Positions 62,093 to 64,000 of a DNA stretch of 64,000 nucleotides are shown here, piece after piece. Made by a program: the position numbers and the translations under genes. Under the pieces are notes generated by a model. The model was not told where the DNA came from. It worked only from the letters and a program-made list of their open reading frames with translations, and made no database searches. The stretch covers positions 124,001 through 188,000 of the forward strand of contig CAWCGU010000006.1 in the NCBI GenBank assembly GCA_963795195.1, given 5' to 3'. The DNA comes from CAWCGU01 sp963795195 (GTDB taxonomy: Bacteria; Actinomycetota; Thermoleophilia; Solirubrobacterales; 70-9). The number at the start of each line of letters is the position of its first letter. The first letter of the stretch is position 1.

Positions 62093-64000
<1,908 letters not shown>

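Overview
This is a high-GC bacterial chromosome segment that looks like a deep-branching actinobacterium, most likely Thermoleophilia (Solirubrobacterales-like). That placement is inferred. It rests on a GarA/Rv1828-like FHA-MerR pair, a single-motif RsiG-type protein, a SepF/YggT/YlmD/YlmE division cluster, a DnaE2-ImuB mutasome with a Gram-positive SOS box, MurA with Asp in place of the catalytic Cys, and many secreted delta-60, collagen-like and beta-propeller proteins. Most core genes are on the minus strand. There are no tRNAs, CRISPR arrays, prophages or intact insertion sequences that I can see.

Layout. Positions 189-6111 (minus) hold proS, pgsA, an RsiG-like protein, a GarA-like FHA protein, an FtsR-like MerR regulator, an SRPBCC protein and an ADPS-like FAD enzyme. 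Positions 6141-19361 are accessory: a 1455-aa secreted delta-60/PKD protein, a large LuxR-type ATPase regulator, a TetR regulator divergent from a membrane/AhpD fusion with two clear operators, then ispG, a GNAT and secreted proteins. Positions 19443-30179 carry an acyl-CoA synthetase and rseP-dxr-cdsA-uppS-frr-pyrH-tsf-rpsB, a classically conserved order that is interrupted here by plus-strand insertions (an AbiEi-like pseudogene, a collagen-like gene with an IS110-like N-terminus). Positions 30375-35627 hold rluD, lspA, yggT, proC, sepF, yggS, pgeF and a CCA-adding enzyme. After a PQQ-type propeller gene comes a near-complete his cluster (F, A, H, B, D, G, Z) led by murA (37472-45459). Positions 45595-49677 are mixed enzymes and an HD protein that overlaps a liv-type ABC operon (49659-53258), with its binding protein convergent. 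Positions 54736-59876 are an SOS-controlled imuB / DUF6504-like / dnaE2 mutasome. The window ends with a GlsB-like membrane protein, an M28 peptidase, and the 5S and 3' part of the 23S rRNA on the minus strand.

Quality. At least six genes (uppS, proC, cca, the PQQ propeller, murA, livM) are each split by one apparent single-base indel that restores a family-typical protein when corrected. Several of these are essential, so sequencing or assembly error is more likely than true gene loss. The AbiEi-like gene is different: it appears to have lost an internal segment and is a genuine pseudogene candidate.

Most notable for follow-up: the IS110-like start and hairpin leader on the collagen-like gene; the SOS box overlapping the imuB promoter plus a second SOS-like site after dnaE2; the twin 18-bp TetR operators; a shared imperfect palindrome at 23703 and 37280; and the RsiG-GarA-FtsR module next to pgsA.
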